Part shown: positions 8,160 through 16,413 of the stretch, piece after piece | How the letters are laid out: the number at the start of each line of letters is the position of its first letter | How positions within the stretch are numbered: position 1 is the stretch's first letter | Assembly: GCA_023511615.1 (NCBI GenBank) | Contig: JAIMBL010000007.1 | Location: 1 to 59,662 of the forward strand | From: Leptolyngbyaceae cyanobacterium HOT.MB2.61 | Lineage (GTDB): Bacteria; Cyanobacteriota; Cyanobacteriia; Leptolyngbyales; Leptolyngbyaceae | Length of the DNA: 59,662 bases | Direction of reading: 5' to 3' | The notes under the pieces: generated by a model | What the model was told of the DNA's origin: nothing | Databases searched by the model: none | The model's input: only the letters and a program-made list of their open reading frames with translations | Translations under genes and position numbers: made by a program

Positions 8160-10070
8160 TTATGGCGGCGGCAACTCTGGGAAAGGATGCATCATCGGTG
8201 GAGGCATGGGCCGACCTACGTAGGGACGAGGTGCGCTGGGGTAGGCGGGTGGTGGGTAGGCATTTGGGCGGTAGCGAGGGCTGTAGCGGCGCATGGGTCG
8301 GTTGATTGCTTCGATTCGGGCACTCCAGCTAGAAATTGATCGCTGGGCTTCGTCGTAAAGTGCCCGACCGTAGCTAATTTGAGAAGCGGTGCTAATGGCC
8401 TCTGACAGGTTTCCACTCGCTGCCTGAGATCTGGCACGGCTGAGAATCGGTTGATCTTCTGCGATTTGAATCAGATTGGTCCACTTTTGAGCAAACTTCT
8501 GAGCTTCACTATAAAGTGCCCGTTCAGGTCGGATCTTGTTGGCTTGCTGAATGGCCGCTTTCAATTTTTTCTGGCTTGCCAGTGTTTTTGCCTGGTCTAG
8601 GATGGGGCGGTCTTCAATGGTCTGGATCTGCCGATTCCACTGGGCAATCGCTGCCTGTGCCTCAGACCGCAGCGCCCGACCAGGGGCAATCACACTGGCC
8701 TGGGCAATGGCCGCTTTTAGTTTGGGGATTGTTTTGGTCGCTGCAAGGTTATGCGCTGCCAGCAGATGGGGGCGATCGGCCACCCGCTGGATATCCTGTT
8801 GCCATCGGGCAATCAAACTCCGGGCCTGTAACCGCTGGGGGCGATCGGGCTGAATTCCCTGGGCAATTTGAATCGCAAGCTGGAGGGAGGGAATCTGTCC
8901 TATTCTGGCGGCAGAACTAGCAACTTGAAGCTGGTTCAGATCTTCAAGCTGCTTTTCGAGTTGGGGAATGACTTCCTGTGCCTGGGAATAAACAGGGCTG
9001 TTTTTTCCAACTTGTTGCAGATGGAATCGCGTCATCCAGACCTGCTGGAGTTGAACTGAGACGGGCTTCCCCAGAGATTGGCGGCTAGCCAGTGCCTTGG
9101 CGCGGCTATACCAGACCAGATCTCGAATTTTTGCTGGGGGAGAGACTTCGAAGGGCAATGCCTGGGCAGCGGCGATCGCCCCAGCCAAATCGGATTCGCC
9201 TACCCGCGTTGCAATCAGGTTCAGTAAAGATTGAGTCCAGCCAGTAATAGAAGACCTGGCAACTTTATGGGTGTGGGTTTTAGGAGCAATCTGCTCAGCC
9301 TGGGCGATTGCCTGGGCCAGTGTGTCAGGGTTGCTAGGGTCATACTCTACCATTGCTTGAAGCTGCTGGAACTGCTCCCAGGCCGCACGTTCCCTACCCA
9401 ACTGCTGCCGCAGGCGTTTTACCTCTGCCTGTACTTTTTCACCACTGCCCAGTCTGGAAAAAGCAAGGATTTTATCTTCTGCGGTCAGCCAATCCTGTTT
9501 GGCTAGAGCAGTTTGAAAAGCCTTCTTCAGGGCAGCTTCCTGGCTACGCTCCTTTTGCCAGCCTGCGATCGCCGCCTGCACCTCTTTCCGAATTGGGCTT
9601 TCCGCTGGAATTTTGCGGGCCAGTTCAATTGCGGCTTGTAAATCGCCTTTTGCAGCTTTCTCCTGGGCCCTTTCCAGGAGTGACCTCGACCACTCTTTCA
9701 TCGCCCGGTTCACCCGATGATGCAGGGGATGATTGGCAGACCAGGTTTTTACCAGATTAAAACCCGCCAGAATGGCATCCACTTTCCCAGAACGGGCTGC
9801 CCGTTCAGCACAATACAGCCGCTCCGCATCAGGGGCCAGGGGAGCTACTTTTTTACAGTCCGGCAGTGGCGGAATTGAAGACAGCCAGATATAGGCTGTG
9901 ACCGCCATTCCTCCACAAAGTGCAAGCAGCCCTAGCCACAGAGCAGGGGTTGCAGCGGTACTGATTCCTCGCAAGAACTGGGACAGGATAGAGGGGCGAT
10001 GTTGGTGAGGTTTGTTTTCGGAGCGATCGCCAACCTTAAACGGCACGTCCGGCAAAGGAGCCTCCTGCAC
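8160..10070 (-). CDS. Membrane-anchored solenoid-like repeat protein, paralogue B
   Basis: 636 residues, same architecture as paralogue A: a cytoplasmic N-terminus, one transmembrane segment (about residues 42-63), the conserved LPPLPDCK and ERLYCAERAARSG cysteine pair, then repeated helical units with A-I-A-x-W-N-R-Q-I-Q and E-D-x-P-I-L signatures. Unit starts again read I-x-P-G-R-A-L or R-A-L-Y. The tail differs, being rich in Pro, Tyr and Arg. The start is a GTG; the next candidate would remove much of the cytoplasmic segment. Function unknown; the repeats suggest an extracytoplasmic binding scaffold (inference). The two genes could be one leftward operon or separately expressed. Confidence 0.7.
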   Translation of the reverse strand: MQEAPLPDVPFKVGDRSENKPHQHRPSILSQFLRGISTAATPALWLGLLALCGGMAVTAYIWLSSIPPLPDCKKVAPLAPDAERLYCAERAARSGKVDAILAGFNLVKTWSANHPLHHRVNRAMKEWSRSLLERAQEKAAKGDLQAAIELARKIPAESPIRKEVQAAIAGWQKERSQEAALKKAFQTALAKQDWLTAEDKILAFSRLGSGEKVQAEVKRLRQQLGRERAAWEQFQQLQAMVEYDPSNPDTLAQAIAQAEQIAPKTHTHKVARSSITGWTQSLLNLIATRVGESDLAGAIAAAQALPFEVSPPAKIRDLVWYSRAKALASRQSLGKPVSVQLQQVWMTRFHLQQVGKNSPVYSQAQEVIPQLEKQLEDLNQLQVASSAARIGQIPSLQLAIQIAQGIQPDRPQRLQARSLIARWQQDIQRVADRPHLLAAHNLAATKTIPKLKAAIAQASVIAPGRALRSEAQAAIAQWNRQIQTIEDRPILDQAKTLASQKKLKAAIQQANKIRPERALYSEAQKFAQKWTNLIQIAEDQPILSRARSQAASGNLSEAISTASQISYGRALYDEAQRSISSWSARIEAINRPMRRYSPRYRPNAYPPPAYPSAPRPYVGRPMPPPMMHPFPELPPP

Positions 10071-10507
10071 AGGATGTGTTTGTCGATATTGTATTCGCAG
10101 TAACTAGATTTGCAGCAGGGGATCACCTGGTTGGTAATGTCGAGAAATGTTGTTTGTCGCTATAGGGACATTCCCTCCAACACTTCTTACCGACCATCCA
10201 CAGCCCCGAATTGCTTTATCATCCGTTAAGAAACCAAACCAAAGTTGTAGCGAGTTTGTCTTAGCTCGTGGTATAACTGTATCAGGTAGTAAAGTTTACA
10301 GGAAAGCTGTTGGTAGTCATGCCTTCTTTAATAGAGGCAGTGTGGTACATCTCAAATTCATAGATCAGGATCTTTGAGAACCTTATGGCTTGAGACTCTA
10401 GAGCTTTAGTAGCCAGCTATAATCACACACAATATTATGTATGGACTGTGGGCATAGACTGTAGGTTTATAGCAGCGAAATGACATCCTGCGTTAAGAGC
10501 GTTGAGT
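10071..10507 (+). promoter_or_regulatory. Upstream region of the Fur-family gene
   Basis: A 437-bp gap. A perfect TATAAT at 10418-10423 is a possible -10 box for the Fur-family gene, though no good -35 box is 16-18 bp before it. The -10 merges into ATAAT-N10-ATTAT (10419-10438), an AT-rich inverted repeat of the general kind bound by Fur/PerR proteins, so autoregulation is possible. The rest holds no gene I can support. Confidence 0.35.
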
Positions 10508-10951
10508 ATGCAGAACGATGCAGCAACTCTGAAACCGATTCGATCCCTGGAAGATGCCCTGGATCGGTGTCAGATGTTGGGAATGCGTCTGAGTCGTCAG
10601 CGTCGCTTCATTTTGGAACTGCTTTGGCAAGAGAAAGAGCATCTGTCTGCCCGTGAAATTTATGATCGCCTGAACCGACAGGGTAAAGAAATTGGCCATA
10701 CATCGGTTTATCAGAATCTAGAAGCCCTTTCCAATCAGGGAATTATTGAATGCATTGAACGCTCTGATGGTCGGCTCTATGGAAATGTGAGTGACTCTCA
10801 CAGCCACGTCAATTGCCTGGATACCAATCAAATCCTGGATGTTCACGTTGAGTTACCCGAAGATCTGATCAAGCAGATTGAGGAACAGACGGGTGTTTCC
10901 ATTACCGATTACCGTATCGACTTCTATGGTTATCGCAATCCTCCCCAATAA
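10508..10951 (+). CDS. Fur-family transcriptional repressor, FurC/PerR-like
   Basis: 147 residues counted from the ATG at 10508; the frame also contains a TTG at 10502. The N-terminal winged helix is clear (RLSRQRRFILELLWQ and GHTSVYQNLEALSNQGII). The dimerisation half contains SHSHVNCLDTNQ and ILDVHVELPEDL, and ends GVSITDYRIDFYGY. From memory it is closest to the cyanobacterial FurC/PerR group of peroxide-responsive regulators rather than FurA or Zur. The CxxC pairs that hold the structural zinc in most Fur proteins are absent; only three isolated cysteines remain. A strong hairpin with a T-run follows the stop codon. Paralogue assignment is tentative, family assignment firm. Confidence 0.85.
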   Translation: MQNDAATLKPIRSLEDALDRCQMLGMRLSRQRRFILELLWQEKEHLSAREIYDRLNRQGKEIGHTSVYQNLEALSNQGIIECIERSDGRLYGNVSDSHSHVNCLDTNQILDVHVELPEDLIKQIEEQTGVSITDYRIDFYGYRNPPQ

Positions 10952-10961
10952 TTCTGCATCT

Positions 10962-11036
10962 ATAGCTATCCTGTCTGGTTTGTGAAAAGGGATTCCGCTG
11001 GAATCCCTTTTTATAAAGCCCTTTCCTTTCACCAAC
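10962..11036 (+). repeat. Interspersed repeat R6 copy 1, doubling as terminator
   Basis: About 75 bp nearly identical to 29463-29540. Its centre is a 12-bp perfect hairpin (arms AAAAGGGATTCC, 10985-10996, and GGAATCCCTTTT, 11000-11011) followed by T residues. It lies 33 bp after the Fur-family stop codon and would serve as its rho-independent terminator. Confidence 0.75.
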
Positions 11037-11192
11037 AATTTATAACAGCTATATATATATGCCGATTTGGACTACATTAAAATAAAATGGGCTTGCACTG
11101 ATACTGACATAGAGTTTCTGCTATGAAGCACTATTGCTTCACTATGGTGATTCTGACAGGTCTCCTAAACCTGGAAAAAGCAATTCATAGAG

Positions 11193-11811
11193 TTTTGATC
11201 AGTTGCAAACCCATCAAAATCTGCGTGGCAGACTACTAGGTTCTCTGCAAGGTTTTTTGATCGGTCTCAAGCTGGGCCGCGGCTTGCTGGTCACTGTAAG
11301 GCCGCACCCCTTTGGGCGAAGCCTTTAGTCGGTAATAGACCCACTTATGCACCGTTTTGTAGGGGGCTTCAATCCCTAATTCCGTCGCTAACCATTGCCG
11401 AATCGCCTCATAGCTCTCAAACCCCTCAGGCTGCTCTAACCGCTGTTTTAACCTCGCTGCCGCCCAATTGGGCAAGGTTGATTGACCGCCTGGATGCGGT
11501 TTGTGACTCAGCAACTGCGTCAGACCGCCTTGCCGATAAGCCCGCGCCCACGTTTGTATGGTGACGCGATGACGACCTAAGATGGCAGCCGCTTGCTGGA
11601 GAGTTTTGGCTTGTTTACTTTTGAGTAGATATAGCAGTTGTACCCGTTCTTTGTCAGAGGCTGTTTTTGGGTTCCGTAACAGTTCTTTGAGTTCGTCTTG
11701 ACTTTCCTGAATCTCTAATTTGTAAACTCCTGTCATGGCCTAGCTACAGATATCGTTTCCCTCATGATATCCGTAGCCTTATCCCAAAGAATTGGTAAAG
11801 ACTGATCAAAA
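11193..11811. mobile_element. Possible deleted IS630-like element
   Basis: An orphan IS630-type orfA (11236-11736) is bracketed by a perfect 11-bp inverted repeat, TTTTGATCAGT at 11193-11203 and ACTGATCAAAA at 11801-11811. No DDE catalytic half is encoded inside. I read it as an internally deleted or minimal element. The flanks show no clear TA duplication, so the boundaries are tentative. Confidence 0.4.
11236..11736 (-). CDS. IS630-type transposase N-terminal half (helix-turn-helix protein)
   Basis: 166 residues. The helix-turn-helix region TLQQAAAILGRHRVTIQTWA (about 55-74), the GGLTQLLSHKPHPGGQ linker and the second winged-helix-like part (ESYEAIRQWLATELG, YKTVHKWVYYRLKASPK) match the DNA-binding half of IS630/Tc1-mariner transposases. 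In complete elements a second overlapping frame supplies the DDE catalytic domain; the DNA downstream of this stop codon contains none. The protein therefore cannot catalyse transposition alone. It may be a relic, or a DNA-binding protein that persists. The start is ATG at 11736. Confidence 0.75.
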   Translation of the reverse strand: MTGVYKLEIQESQDELKELLRNPKTASDKERVQLLYLLKSKQAKTLQQAAAILGRHRVTIQTWARAYRQGGLTQLLSHKPHPGGQSTLPNWAAARLKQRLEQPEGFESYEAIRQWLATELGIEAPYKTVHKWVYYRLKASPKGVRPYSDQQAAAQLETDQKTLQRT

Positions 11812-11998
11812 TTTTCATGCATCTTTCATGCATCTAAATATTGCCTGTATGAAGCCCCAGCACCGGTTCTTTAGGCAATGACTGACTCAGTAAAATGCTC
11901 CATCAGATGTCTCTACGGGCGAAACTACCATATCGGGACGGAAAATGACTAATTTGTTGTCCGATCGCTCAAATCGAACCGAAACCTGCAAAGCCAGG

Positions 11999-13054
11999 CT
12001 AAGTTCCAGGTTCAATCACACCACCGCCAAGCAGCACTTCTCCGTCATACCAGACAGCCGCTTGACCGGGCGTAACACTGGATTGAGGTTCATCAAACAC
12101 CATCCGGACACGGGAATTTTCCAGCGGGATAAGGGTGGCTGGGGTGGCGGGCGAACGATAGCGAATTTGAACTTCTGCCTTAATGGGGGCTTTGGGCGCG
12201 GTAATGGAAACCCAATTGACGCGCTGCACGGTGCATTCAGCGGACAGAGTAGCGGCGCGATCGCCGACGATCACCCGGTTATTGACCGCATCCAGGGCAA
12301 CAACATACAAGGGCTCACTGTGAGCAATGCCCAACCCTTTGCGTTGTCCAATCGTATAGTGGTGCACGCCATCATGCTGACCCAGCACCTTACCAGACTG
12401 GTCAACAATCTCGCCCTTCTGGGGAGTGATGTATTTGTCTAAAAATGCCCGCATGGAACCGTTTGCCTCAATCAGGCACAGGTCCTGGCTTTCCGGCTTG
12501 TGGGCCGTATGCAAACCCAATTCTGCGGCTACTCGACGGGTTTCCGTTTTGGACTGTTCTCCTAAAGGAAAAATTACCTGAGATAGAATCTCTTGGGGCA
12601 GGTCATAGAGAAAATAGGTCTGATCTTTGCTCCGATCTACGGCTCGCAGGAGCTGGTAGCGTCCGGTCGCTTCGTCATACCGGGTGCGGGCATAGTGCCC
12701 TGTAGCGACGTAGTCAATGCCCAGTTCTTCTCGCGCATACTTCAGCATCGGGCCAAATTTCACTGTCCGGTTGCACTGAGAGCAGGGCAAAGGTGTGATT
12801 CCAGCGCTATATCCGGCAACCAGGTAATCGACGATGTTTTCCTGGAAAACTTCTCGAATATCCACAATGTGATGGGGAATGCCTAACTGATCACACAGCT
12901 TAGCAGCGTCTATCATCCCCTCTGAGCAGCACTGTCCCTTGCCCTTCATTAACCAGAGGGTCATGCCTACAACATCGTAGCCGCGATCGCGCAGAATTGC
13001 TGCTGTTGTTGAACTATCGACTCCACCAGAGAGTCCCACCACCACTTTTTTCAT
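11999..13054 (-). CDS. mnmA: tRNA-specific 2-thiouridylase MnmA
   Basis: Adds sulfur to U34 of Lys, Glu and Gln tRNAs in an ATP-dependent reaction. The 351-residue length is normal. The PP-loop SGGVDSST (about 9-16), the first catalytic cysteine region [12 protein letters not shown] (about 93-104), ATGHYARTR, and the second catalytic cysteine in [11 protein letters not shown] (about 189-199) are all intact. The C-terminal beta-barrel part ends with [19 protein letters not shown], typical of the family. Monocistronic as far as can be seen, with a 313-bp upstream gap. Confidence 0.96.
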   Translation of the reverse strand: MKKVVVGLSGGVDSSTTAAILRDRGYDVVGMTLWLMKGKGQCCSEGMIDAAKLCDQLGIPHHIVDIREVFQENIVDYLVAGYSAGITPLPCSQCNRTVKFGPMLKYAREELGIDYVATGHYARTRYDEATGRYQLLRAVDRSKDQTYFLYDLPQEILSQVIFPLGEQSKTETRRVAAELGLHTAHKPESQDLCLIEANGSMRAFLDKYITPQKGEIVDQSGKVLGQHDGVHHYTIGQRKGLGIAHSEPLYVVALDAVNNRVIVGDRAATLSAECTVQRVNWVSITAPKAPIKAEVQIRYRSPATPATLIPLENSRVRMVFDEPQSSVTPGQAAVWYDGEVLLGGGVIEPGT

Positions 13055-13218
13055 GGACGGAAAGGAAAGGATCAGAAAAAGCTCAGAAATAAGGGGTTCT
13101 CTTCTAGGCTAACACCTGCTGAGAGAAACCCTTTGCTGAGCCATTACGCTTGAAGTGAGAAGGCTATGCCTGTGCCAGTCTGGAACTGAATTCCCTATAT
13201 GGGTGGACCTGACAAGGT

Positions 13219-13247
13219 AATGATGAGCGGCGCTAGCCGCCATCATT
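13219..13247. other. Strong hairpin upstream of mnmA
   Basis: AATGATG and GCGGC pair with GCCGC and CATCATT around a GCTA loop, with a single bulged A. It lies between the 3' end of the LpxB-related gene and the mnmA start. No T-run follows on either strand, so it is not a typical terminator. The remaining 13055-13367 gap holds repeat R2 and no gene. Confidence 0.55.
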
Positions 13248-13315
13248 AACGACTCAAAAATCATTACGATTTGGACACTACTCCCTATATGAACTTAACC
13301 TTCGCAATCTTTTTC

Positions 13316-13391
13316 GGCATTGCTGAATCTGGAGATGAAAAGGGTGCTGGATGCTTGAAACTTCGTTTCAATTCATCCTGCTTTTCAGCAA
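13316..13391 (-). repeat. Palindromic repeat R2, copy 1, overlapping a stop codon
   Basis: Contains the core palindrome TTGAAACTTCGTTTCAA and ends CTTTTCAGCAAC. The last seven codons and the stop of the adjacent LpxB-related gene lie inside it. Other copies are at 15247-15321, 34724-34795 and 41969-42043. Confidence 0.8.
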
Positions 13392-14699
13392 CTCATCTTT
13401 TTCGATCTCCTGGCAGACTAGCTGCACCAGTTTCTCAGCGGCTCCTGTTTGACCACGCACCTGGCGAAGGCTTGCCTTCATCTGGTTTAGTTTTTCTGGG
13501 TGTTTCAGAAAATCAAGCACCTTCGCTGCCACGTCCTCTGGCTGTAGTTTGCCAACCAATTCGGGTACAATTTCTGCCTTCGCCCAAATATTGGGCCATG
13601 CCAGCAGTCCCAGACGACGCAGTGCCCACCAGTTGATGACTGTAGCAAAGGTGGAACCCACTCCTGGCAGGTTTGCCAGCAGTCCCGGTAACCCATCCCA
13701 CGCCCGCATGACATCCATTTGCTGAGTGGGCAGTAGAACAATCATGGGTACTGCCAGGGCTCCCAGTTCAGCGGTGTTTGCTCCCACAGTTGTGATGCAG
13801 AGCGTACATTGGGACAGCAGTTCGTAGGCAGGAAAGGATGTCCATAGCTCAACTTGTAAACCAGAACTTGTTTTCAAAATGGGGACCCCCGCTCCAGTCG
13901 GAGCAGATTCAATCAATCTGGCCTCTGTCCAACTAAATCGCTGAATAATTGGGTTTTGAAGGGAATCTCCATACTTTGCCAGAGTTTGTAGATCAAGGGT
14001 TGGAGCAACGGGCATCACGAAACGAACATTGGGTTGAACCTGGGCCACTCTTTCTGCGATCGCCAACGTTAGCGGTACTCCCAGCATCAGCTTCATGGGT
14101 TTTGAACCCGGCAGCAGCCCAATTAGAGGAGAATCGGTTGCGGATTGCGATCGCTCAGTTTCTCTAGTTATCCGGGCTTCTTCCGCACCAACCTCTGCCA
14201 TCAAATCTCCCACAACCGTAAATTTGTGTGCATGCCTGGGGGCAACGTGGGTTGCCACTTCTGGATGCATGATGCCAAAGCGATCAATCCAGGAATGCCA
14301 GCGGGCTTCCCACTCGGCATAGACAACTGTGCGATAGCCCAATCGCCTACCTATCACAACCGGGAAAAACTGGTCGCCCCCCAGAAACAGGACAACCCCT
14401 CGCTGTCGCCAATCCCAGTTTTCAGCTGTCTTTCCCCAGAGTAAAAATTGCAAGAAATGTTCTGCCCCCTGCACCCGATCAACCTCTGGAAAGCGACGGG
14501 CGATCGCAACCTCCTGCCCGCTTGCATTGGCGCAGGGTGAGAGAACAATCGAGATCCGCACTTGGTCACGATCGTCCCCCAATTTCTGCCGCAGAACCCT
14601 GACAACGGGTTTCACCCAGGTCGCCAGTTCCCCAGGCGCATTCGACAGAATTAAAATATCTATTGCCCTGTTTTTTGAAAAACTCTCCTCACCTCTCAC
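13368..14699 (-). CDS. Lipid-A-disaccharide synthase-related glycosyltransferase
   Basis: 443 residues of the cyanobacterial LpxB-related family, a GT-B type glycosyltransferase distinct from true LpxB; the acceptor is not known. Visible are ILILSNAPGELATWVKPV near the N-terminus, the LFLGGDQFFPVVIGRRLGY core, LIGLLPGSKPMKLMLGVP at the start of the second Rossmann half, and TTVGANTAELGALAVPMIVLLP, the nucleotide-sugar binding region. Start is a GTG at 14699, whose first residues come from a low-complexity stretch, so the true start may be slightly downstream. The last residues (LLKSRMN) are supplied by repeat R2, implying that insertion replaced the original 3' end. Confidence 0.85.
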   Translation of the reverse strand: MRGEESFSKNRAIDILILSNAPGELATWVKPVVRVLRQKLGDDRDQVRISIVLSPCANASGQEVAIARRFPEVDRVQGAEHFLQFLLWGKTAENWDWRQRGVVLFLGGDQFFPVVIGRRLGYRTVVYAEWEARWHSWIDRFGIMHPEVATHVAPRHAHKFTVVGDLMAEVGAEEARITRETERSQSATDSPLIGLLPGSKPMKLMLGVPLTLAIAERVAQVQPNVRFVMPVAPTLDLQTLAKYGDSLQNPIIQRFSWTEARLIESAPTGAGVPILKTSSGLQVELWTSFPAYELLSQCTLCITTVGANTAELGALAVPMIVLLPTQQMDVMRAWDGLPGLLANLPGVGSTFATVINWWALRRLGLLAWPNIWAKAEIVPELVGKLQPEDVAAKVLDFLKHPEKLNQMKASLRQVRGQTGAAEKLVQLVCQEIEKDELLKSRMN

Positions 14700-14759
14700 C
14701 CCTCACCCCTCTCCAGTAATCAGCAACTCCTACCAACTACACCCTACACCTTCTTCAAA

Positions 14760-15254
14760 ATGATGGACTTGATTTGGGCAGCCAGGAATGGTGATCGATC
14801 AACTGTTGAGGCCTGCATTAGCCAGGGTGTGGCTATCAACGCTCTGAACGCAGAAGGATTCACGGCCTTGATGGCAGCAGCCGAGACAGGATGTGATGAA
14901 ATTGTGCAGCGATTGCTAGAAAACGGGGCTGACCCAAATCTGACTGATGAAGATGGTTGGACCCCATTAATGAGTGCTGCTGCTTCCGGAAATGGGGCGA
15001 TCGCCTCAATGTTGTTGGATCATGGTGCCGATGTGAATGCCCAAACTCGATTTGGTCTCACAGCCTTAATGACAGCAGCGGCCAGCGGGTCAATGGAGAT
15101 TGTACAAGAACTGTTGAATCGGGGAGCCGATCTGGATGCCAGGGACGATAATTCCTGGACTGCCCTTGTTTGGGCGGCAGAAGAGGGCCAGACAGAAATC
15201 GTACAATTTTTGAAACAAGTGAGAGCAGAAGGGAGAGCAAATGGGGGTTGCTGA
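14760..15254 (+). CDS. Ankyrin repeat protein
   Basis: 164 residues made almost wholly of ankyrin repeats of about 33 residues: EGFTALMAAAETGCDEIVQR, DGWTPLMSAAASGNGAIASM, FGLTALMTAAASGSMEIVQE and NSWTALVWAAEEGQTEIVQF are the repeat helices, with G-A-D loops between. No signal peptide or extra domain is present, so it is a small protein-binding module, partner unknown. Start is the first of two adjacent ATG codons. The stop codon TGA lies in the terminal inverted repeat of the R2 element at 15247-15321, so the C-terminus was probably set by that insertion. It is divergent from the LpxB-related gene, 60 bp away. Confidence 0.9.
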   Translation: MMDLIWAARNGDRSTVEACISQGVAINALNAEGFTALMAAAETGCDEIVQRLLENGADPNLTDEDGWTPLMSAAASGNGAIASMLLDHGADVNAQTRFGLTALMTAAASGSMEIVQELLNRGADLDARDDNSWTALVWAAEEGQTEIVQFLKQVRAEGRANGGC

Positions 15255-15321
15255 CAAGCAGGATGAATTGAAACGAAGTTTCAATTCATCCTGCACTTTT
15301 CTCATCCATAGAGTCAGCAAC
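15247..15321 (+). repeat. Palindromic repeat R2, copy 2
   Basis: A 75-bp unit bounded by perfect 9-bp inverted repeats GTTGCTGAC and GTCAGCAAC, with the central palindrome TTGAAACGAAGTTTCAA. It overlaps the last codons and stop of the ankyrin gene. This copy best defines the ends of the family. Confidence 0.85.
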
Positions 15322-15413
15322 ACCAGCGAATGAAGAAAGTTAACATTTCACAGACTGGTATAAATGTACTAAATTTCCGGTAAAATCTCGGTGCAGAGCG
15401 TTGAGGAAACTGC

Positions 15414-15608
15414 ATGTATACCAGCCTTGAATTTTCGCTTGAAGTTGTGGATGGCGATTGCCTCAGCAGGTTGTTTATCCCGTTCTCCCAAATAGCTCGC
15501 TGGCTAAATTTTCTCACCTCCCCCCACTACGGCGTGCAAATTGTTTATACGGAGCAAGCATCAGAAGGGGTCATGATTTATTTTGATGCCTATGAGGGAG
15601 ATATATGA
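15414..15608 (+). CDS. Small protein of unknown function (64 aa)
   Basis: I do not recognise this protein. It starts with ATG seven bases after a GAGG ribosome-binding site, and has alternating hydrophobic and polar residues suggesting a compact beta-rich fold (SLEFSLEVVDGDC, GVQIVYTEQASEGVMIYFD). There is no membrane segment. It ends YEGDI. The gene is isolated between repeat R2 and a long hairpin. It could be genuine or chance; the good start signal favours genuine. Confidence 0.45.
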   Translation: MYTSLEFSLEVVDGDCLSRLFIPFSQIARWLNFLTSPHYGVQIVYTEQASEGVMIYFDAYEGDI

Positions 15609-15690
15609 CTATCTCAGCGATCGCATCCCTGCTGAAACTAAAGGATTTGCTGAGCAGTCTCCCCTCCCACTGGCTAGCTAGTGCTCTATC

Positions 15691-15731
15691 AAGAGCTATT
15701 TTGGGAGTTGAAAACTCCCAAAATAGCTCTT
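15691..15731. other. Long perfect hairpin (19-bp stem, 3-nt loop)
   Basis: Arms AAGAGCTATTTTGGGAGTT (15691-15709) and AACTCCCAAAATAGCTCTT (15713-15731) are exact reverse complements around the loop GAA. It lies 83 bp after the 64-aa gene and 130 bp before the GNAT gene. No T-run follows on the plus strand. It could be a terminator, an RNA processing site or a tiny mobile palindrome. Confidence 0.7.
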
Positions 15732-15783
15732 GACTCCATCCCAAGCGACAAAATTAGAATTGACGACTACTAGCAGTCAATAT

Positions 15784-15832
15784 AGTCAATATACAGCAGT
15801 TGCTACTACTCGCACCTGTCTGTATATTGACT
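15784..15832. promoter_or_regulatory. 13-bp inverted repeat upstream of the GNAT gene
   Basis: AGTCAATATACAG (15784-15796) and CTGTATATTGACT (15820-15832) are exact inverted copies with a 23-bp spacer, ending 29 bp before the ATG of the acetyltransferase gene. An additional half copy (CAGTCAATAT, 15775-15784) adjoins it. The position suits an operator or a 5' leader hairpin. Confidence 0.5.
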
Positions 15833-15861
15833 GAGGTAACAAGTCTTCTCTCAACTCTGGT

Positions 15862-16356
15862 ATGACTGACACCACCGTTCGAATCCGCCTGCGTGCCGCT
15901 ACTCGGAACGACGTTTCTATCCTGTTCGATCTGGTGAAGTCATTGGCAGAGTATGAAAACCTTTCCCATGCAGTAACGGGTAACGAGGAACTGCTGAGAG
16001 AGCATCTTTTTGGCAATCGTCCCTATGCAGAAGCCGTTTTGGCGGAGTATACAGGAAAGCCCGCCGGGTTTGCACTGTTTTTCTACAACTACTCCACCTT
16101 TCTGACGAAACCGGGGATGTATCTTGAAGACCTGTTTGTCCTGCCTGAATATCGGCGGCATGGAATTGGAACAGCGTTATTCAATTACCTGGCGCAGCGG
16201 GCAATCGCGGAGGGCTGTGGACGGATGGAGTGGAGCGTACTGGACTGGAATGAACCGGCGATCGCCTTTTACAAACGGATGGGGGCTGATATTCTACCTG
16301 ACTGGCGAATTTGCCGGGTGACAGGAGTGGCATTGGAAGAACTGGCAAATTTGTAA
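15862..16356 (+). CDS. GNAT-family N-acetyltransferase
   Basis: 164 residues with the complete GNAT fold. The acetyl-CoA binding motif is LPEYRRHGIGTALFNYLAQ (about 93-111), with R-x-x-G-x-G intact. The following EWSVLDWNEPAIAFYKRMGA carries the conserved Asn-x-x-A-x-x-F-Y element. The substrate is unknown; the overall sequence resembles the diamine/spermidine or thialysine acetyltransferase branch, but this is only an impression. A 13-bp inverted repeat lies just upstream. The 51-residue gene that follows on the same strand after 57 bp may be co-transcribed. Confidence 0.9.
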   Translation: MTDTTVRIRLRAATRNDVSILFDLVKSLAEYENLSHAVTGNEELLREHLFGNRPYAEAVLAEYTGKPAGFALFFYNYSTFLTKPGMYLEDLFVLPEYRRHGIGTALFNYLAQRAIAEGCGRMEWSVLDWNEPAIAFYKRMGADILPDWRICRVTGVALEELANL

Positions 16357-16413
16357 ATTCTTGTAAATTCCACTTCCAGGCTCGAATGGAACCACAATCA
16401 AGAGAAAAGCATC

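Noticed and set aside
10147-10377. A 76-codon open frame upstream of the Fur-family gene
   Set aside because: No ribosome-binding site, no recognisable sequence character and it overlaps the probable promoter region.
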